7,846 bases of DNA from Candidatus Roizmanbacteria bacterium CG_4_10_14_0_8_um_filter_33_9. Its GTDB lineage: Bacteria > Patescibacteriota > Microgenomatia > UBA1406 > GWC2-37-13. The translations under genes and the position numbers were made by a program. Under the pieces are notes generated by a model. The model was not told where the DNA came from. It saw only the letters and a list, made by a program, of their open reading frames with translations, and made no database searches. Position 1 is the stretch's first letter, and each line of letters opens with the position of its first letter. The DNA lies in assembly GCA_002785065.1 (NCBI GenBank), contig PFLI01000066.1, positions 6,585 through 14,430 of the forward strand, given 5' to 3'. Below, piece by piece: positions 5,115 through 7,846 of this stretch.

Positions 5115-6444
5115 CTTTACCTAATTTTACCACTCCAAATACTCCATCATATCCCGGATCTACATAGACAGATCTATTGCGAATTTTTTCTATTGCTTTT
5201 GCAAGTTCTAATCCGCCCTTTTTTTCAATAACATCAATCGGGATTTTAAGAAGAATATCAAATTCGGTTCCGATTGTGTCAGTTATTTCTTCATATGCGC
5301 GCATAGCTTTTGTTGGAGAACCGTTGTGAAGTTGGGAAAGAACTTCAAGAAGAGGAATGATTGACACAAAAGGTCTTCTTTTTTTATCCTGATCTTCGAC
5401 AAATGTTAAACCAACTGAGTTTTTCGCGTAGAGTAAATCGGTTTTTTCGAGCAGTTTGTTTGAAAGATCCGCAACACGGCTTTCTACTCCGACAGTAAGT
5501 GGTTGTTTGCACACAGGACAGATAACACCCTTTTCTTTTTCCTGTTTCGGACTGTATTTAATATTGCATGTGCGATGACCGGTCCAATGATATTTGCCCT
5601 CCTCAGGAAAAAATTCGATAGTATATCCGATTTTAAGTTTTCCATCAGGTTTTTGCTTAATCGCATTCACAATGTCAGTGTATGAATAATTTGACATTTG
5701 AGACTTGATTTGTAGATTTGACATTTGACCTTTGAGATTTGAGTTTGATATAAAGACAGTGGCTTCACGGCCAAGCTTTTGTCCCGAGTGGGCGTCGGAT
5801 GAGGAGAGGATTGATCTTGTTTCAAGTTCCTTTATCTGCCAATTCATGATCGGGTCGGATGAAAGGCCAGTTTCAATCCCATAAATGTATTTGGCGTTTT
5901 CTTTTCCAAAACATTCTTCTATTGAATCAAATCCTGATTTTGAACCAAACAATGAAAACCATGGAGTCCAAATATGAGCAGGGATCAGGAGGCAGTTTGG
6001 ATCAATTCCCAGAACAAGCTCAAGAAGATTTTTTGAAGACATACCAAGAATCGGCCTTCCATCTGAGGAAAGGTTTATTCCGTGTTTTTTTAACTGGGTG
6101 ATAATTTTTAACGCTGTTTTAATGGAGGGAGAAAAAATAACATTGTGGATACGTCTTGTTTTTCCTCCCTGAGTATAAATACTTGATAATTCGGTAGTAA
6201 GCATATAGCGAACTTTGTGTTTTTGATCAGGGTGTGTTTTTTTTAGTTCATAAATTCCTTCATTAACTTCCTTTAATTCATTTTGAATTGATAAAAACCA
6301 TAATGGGTGAGTCCAGTCTCCGGTTGAAACAAGATGAATACCTTTTTGAGAGGCGCATCTGCCGATTTCGGTTAGATCCATTTTTAGAGAGACTGCGCGG
6401 GAATATTTTGAATGTATGTGAAGATCTGCGATAATGGAAGACAT
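5080..6444 (-). CDS. Endonuclease Q-type PHP-domain DNA repair nuclease
   Basis: A 454-residue cytoplasmic protein. The PHP domain carries the metal-binding motifs in order: ADLHIHSKYS (6-15; Asp7, His9, His11), STGDWTHPLW (40-49; Asp43, His46), TTELSSIY (83-90; Glu85), RRIHNV (98-102; His100), IPAHIWTPWFS (154-164; His157) and SSSDAHSG (214-221; Asp217, His219). A zinc-finger region follows: GHRTC (289-293) and CPVC (309-312), then LTVGVESRV (316-324). This PHP plus Cys-rich finger order, with AHIWTPWFS and LTVGV..RV, is that of endonuclease Q (the TIGR00375/YqxK group), which nicks DNA 5' to deaminated bases and abasic sites. All expected metal ligands appear present, so it should be active. 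Residues about 233-252 are an odd insertion coded by a 7-base repeat array. It heads the leftward operon and overlaps the ligase-like gene by 35 bases. The ATG at 6444 sits directly before the first PHP motif; no Shine-Dalgarno is seen. Confidence 0.85.
   Translation of the reverse strand: MSSIIADLHIHSKYSRAVSLKMDLTEIGRCASQKGIHLVSTGDWTHPLWFLSIQNELKEVNEGIYELKKTHPDQKHKVRYMLTTELSSIYTQGGKTRRIHNVIFSPSIKTALKIITQLKKHGINLSSDGRPILGMSSKNLLELVLGIDPNCLLIPAHIWTPWFSLFGSKSGFDSIEECFGKENAKYIYGIETGLSSDPIMNWQIKELETRSILSSSDAHSGQKLGREATVFISNSNLKGQMSNLQIKSQMSNYSYTDIVNAIKQKPDGKLKIGYTIEFFPEEGKYHWTGHRTCNIKYSPKQEKEKGVICPVCKQPLTVGVESRVADLSNKLLEKTDLLYAKNSVGLTFVEDQDKKRRPFVSIIPLLEVLSQLHNGSPTKAMRAYEEITDTIGTEFDILLKIPIDVIEKKGGLELAKAIEKIRNRSVYVDPGYDGVFGVVKLGKDEKPEITPALF
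5690..5750. repeat. Array of about eight 7-base TTTGANN repeats inside the nuclease gene
   Basis: On the + strand the segment reads as near-tandem heptamers: tttgaca, tttgaga, cttgatt, a degenerate tgtaga, then tttgaca, tttgacc, tttgaga, tttgagt and a partial last unit. A 13-base sequence, atttgacatttga, occurs twice (5689-5701 and 5716-5728), exactly 27 bases apart. On the coding strand this gives a 9-residue repeat, seen as QMSNLQIKS followed by QMSNYS. The array keeps the nuclease frame open. Compositionally it looks like a simple repeat that has entered the gene. Confidence 0.8.
6427..6435 (+). promoter_or_regulatory. Candidate extended -10 promoter of the glycosyltransferase gene
   Basis: TGC-GATAAT (6427-6435) fits an extended -10 element and ends 7 bases before the ATG at 6443, so the transcript could start at the start codon. 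It lies inside the beginning of the nuclease gene on the other strand. Weak evidence by itself, because GATAAT is not the consensus TATAAT. Confidence 0.3.
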
Positions 6445-7759
6445 GAAACTATTTTATCATACGGAGAAGAAGGATATGATTGGATGGTTTTTTTTGGTTA
6501 TCTCTTCGCTTATATTTTTTGGATTGAAAATATCGCAGTTAACATTTCGGTTTGGAGATGGGAATGAATATGTTTATATGGCTTCTCTTTTGGGACAAGG
6601 AATTCTTCCTTATCGGGATTATTTTTTTGTTGATCCACCAGTACTTATTTTAGTATTATCTTTCCTCCATCTTGTTCTTAATAAGACACCGATTTTATTT
6701 CAGACGGTTCCGGTTGTTTTGGAGATTATTAATGCTACCTTGTTATTTTTATATTTAAAAAAAATAAACAATAAACTCTCTTTTTTTGCCCCGGTTTTAT
6801 ATCTATTTTCTTTTACTGTTTTGGCAACTTCGGATTATATTACGGGAGTTCAATTGGTCATTTGTTTTTGTTGGTTTGCACTGTTGTGTATGGAATATAA
6901 AAAATCGTTTATTTCTGGATTATTTTGGGGGTTGGCAGTATGTACGAAATTATATGCGATACCCTTGATAGTCGGATGGTTTATCGTTACCTATTTCCAA
7001 AAAGATAAAAAACAACTAGTTACATTATTAATAGGATTTATAGTCGCCTGTTTAATACTGTTGCTGCCATTTATTATTATGGATTTTTCCCATGTAGTTT
7101 CTTATATTATTTCATTTCATTTTAATCGGCCCTTAGGTATTGATAAAAATCTTATTTATCAATATTTTTTTCAACACGAATGGTTATTATTAATCGGCGC
7201 TTTTATCGGGATTGTTGTTGGAAAAAAGAAATTGTTATTTCCGTTTTTATTCATTCTCATTTTTTTCCTTATATTCCCTGATTTATATTATTTGTACTTA
7301 GATACACTTATTGCGTTCCTCATATTTTTTTTCATTGAGGGATTGTCAGCACTGTATAGCGACTATAAAATAAGTAAAGAACTAATGGGAGGAATAGTCA
7401 TTCTCTGTTATTTATTTATGCTTTTCAATTGGTTTGATTATTCAAATAATCTTATTCCAAAAGGAAAGTTTTCTAATGCGATAGAAATTGCAGAAGGAAT
7501 AAAAAAATTACCAAAACATTATCCGCTCTACGGATCGTATGAAATTGTGCCTCTTCTTGCTCTGTTAAGCAACCGGTTAATTATCAATAATTATGTTGAT
7601 ACGAACCCTCAGGGGTTTACATCTTTTGGCCAGAATAAGACAATAATAAGTAAACAGGTCGTGGAAAGAGGGTCGTATATTATTGGGCGGATAAATAAAG
7701 TAGGAAATGATGTGAGAGGATTTGAAGGATATTTTGATACTGAAATGTTTAAAAAATAG
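6443..7759 (+). CDS. GT-C fold membrane glycosyltransferase (GT39/ArnT-like)
   Basis: A 438-residue protein with about nine to eleven hydrophobic helices through residue 330 and a soluble, probably extracytoplasmic, tail of about 100 residues. The first outer loop holds FRFGDGNEYVYMASLLGQG (36-54) and PYRDYFFVDPP (56-66). An acidic residue after the first helix followed by A..L..G..PYRD....PP is the pattern of PMT/ArnT-like GT39 enzymes, where that acid (Asp39 or Glu42 here) is catalytic. GLAVCTKLYAIPL (163-175) and YYLYLDTLIAFL (282-293) also fit. Such enzymes move a sugar from a polyprenyl-phosphate carrier to a lipid, glycan or protein outside the membrane; the substrates are unknown. The tail is shorter than in many relatives. 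Possible starts are 6434, 6443 and 6476. I prefer 6443 because it gives a basic N-terminus before helix 1 and follows a -10-like box, but 6476 has GGAG 9 bases upstream. It ends in TAG and is divergent from the nuclease operon. Confidence 0.8.
   Translation: MKLFYHTEKKDMIGWFFLVISSLIFFGLKISQLTFRFGDGNEYVYMASLLGQGILPYRDYFFVDPPVLILVLSFLHLVLNKTPILFQTVPVVLEIINATLLFLYLKKINNKLSFFAPVLYLFSFTVLATSDYITGVQLVICFCWFALLCMEYKKSFISGLFWGLAVCTKLYAIPLIVGWFIVTYFQKDKKQLVTLLIGFIVACLILLLPFIIMDFSHVVSYIISFHFNRPLGIDKNLIYQYFFQHEWLLLIGAFIGIVVGKKKLLFPFLFILIFFLIFPDLYYLYLDTLIAFLIFFFIEGLSALYSDYKISKELMGGIVILCYLFMLFNWFDYSNNLIPKGKFSNAIEIAEGIKKLPKHYPLYGSYEIVPLLALLSNRLIINNYVDTNPQGFTSFGQNKTIISKQVVERGSYIIGRINKVGNDVRGFEGYFDTEMFKK
6445..6459 (-). 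promoter_or_regulatory. Candidate extended -10 promoter of the nuclease/glycan operon
   Basis: On the minus strand TGA-TAAAAT (6459-6451) is an extended -10 element followed by six bases and the ATG at 6444. This is the same geometry as at the pilin-like gene. No clear -35 box. It lies within the first codons of the divergent glycosyltransferase gene. Confidence 0.4.
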
Positions 7760-7846
7760 GCACTGGTCGGCTAGAAACGGCTTTTTTACTCAAAATTTAA
7801 GTTAAGTTGCTGTCTTAAAAGCTTGATAAAATTATAGTATTTTGGA
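7760..7846 (+). other. Intergenic tail with possible promoter
   Basis: No coding frame is evident. A short T run (7782-7787) follows the glycosyltransferase stop, but the preceding bases hold a direct repeat (CGGCT twice), not an inverted one, so no intrinsic terminator is called. TGATAAAAT (7824-7832) is identical to the extended -10 proposed for the nuclease operon and could drive a gene just beyond the window. Confidence 0.3.

Noticed and set aside
5484..5685. Small frames on both strands and the 80-codon frame at 5859-6101
   Set aside because: They lie within the nuclease gene, which has full-length motif support; no independent evidence.
5689..5750. CRISPR-like array
   Set aside because: Units are 7 bases with no spacers and lie inside a coding frame; this is a simple tandem repeat.
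6786..6968. 60-codon plus-strand frame
   Set aside because: Out-of-frame read within the glycosyltransferase gene.
7757..7790. Intrinsic terminator after the glycosyltransferase gene
   Set aside because: A T run is present, but the bases before it contain a direct CGGCT repeat and no GC stem.

Overview
The window is AT-rich and gene-dense. It most resembles a genome fragment from an uncultivated Candidate Phyla Radiation (Patescibacteria) bacterium, probably of the Microgenomates group. This rests on a combination of traits, not on any marker gene: a cysteine-rich type IV secretion pilin-like protein, a coiled-coil/SpoIID envelope protein, an LPXTG-like anchor, compact overlapping genes and short dispersed palindromes. 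One gene (the SpoIID protein) ends in TGA. The ordinary reading is therefore the standard bacterial code, not the Gracilibacteria/SR1 code in which UGA means glycine. There are no rRNA or tRNA genes, CRISPR arrays or insertion sequences.

Layout. (1) Positions 1-201 hold the 3' end of a sortase-anchored-type surface protein on the + strand. (2) It converges, 8 bases later, on a pilin-like gene on the - strand (210-851). (3) Positions 852-1041 form a divergent intergenic region containing a GC-richer composite palindrome (about 892-1000) and the promoters for both sides. (4) A secreted coiled-coil plus SpoIID/LytB protein lies on the + strand (1042-2817). (5) A second palindrome (2821-2884) separates its end from the end of a leftward operon. 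(6) That operon, read right to left, is an endonuclease Q-type PHP nuclease (6444-5080), an O-antigen ligase/polymerase-like membrane protein (5114-3888) and an acyltransferase-3 membrane protein (3898-2894). Consecutive genes overlap by 35 and 11 bases. (7) A GT-C type membrane glycosyltransferase runs rightward (about 6443-7759), diverging from the operon at almost the same base. (8) The last 87 bases are intergenic with a possible promoter.

How the genes may fit together. Most of the window concerns the cell surface: an anchored surface protein, a pilin-like protein, a peptidoglycan-active secreted protein, and three membrane enzymes typical of surface glycan building (glycosyl transfer, polymerisation or ligation, acylation). 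The exception is the endonuclease Q-type protein, a repair nuclease for deaminated bases, which heads the glycan operon.

Points that most deserve a second look are: the apparently circularly permuted SpoIID domain behind a CwlO/PcsB-like coiled coil; an in-frame array of about eight 7-base repeats inside the nuclease gene; possible leaderless starts with extended -10 boxes 6-7 bases before ATG, including a divergent pair whose start codons share the tetranucleotide CATG; and the two palindromes bracketing the SpoIID gene. I found no clearly new defence or mobile system.
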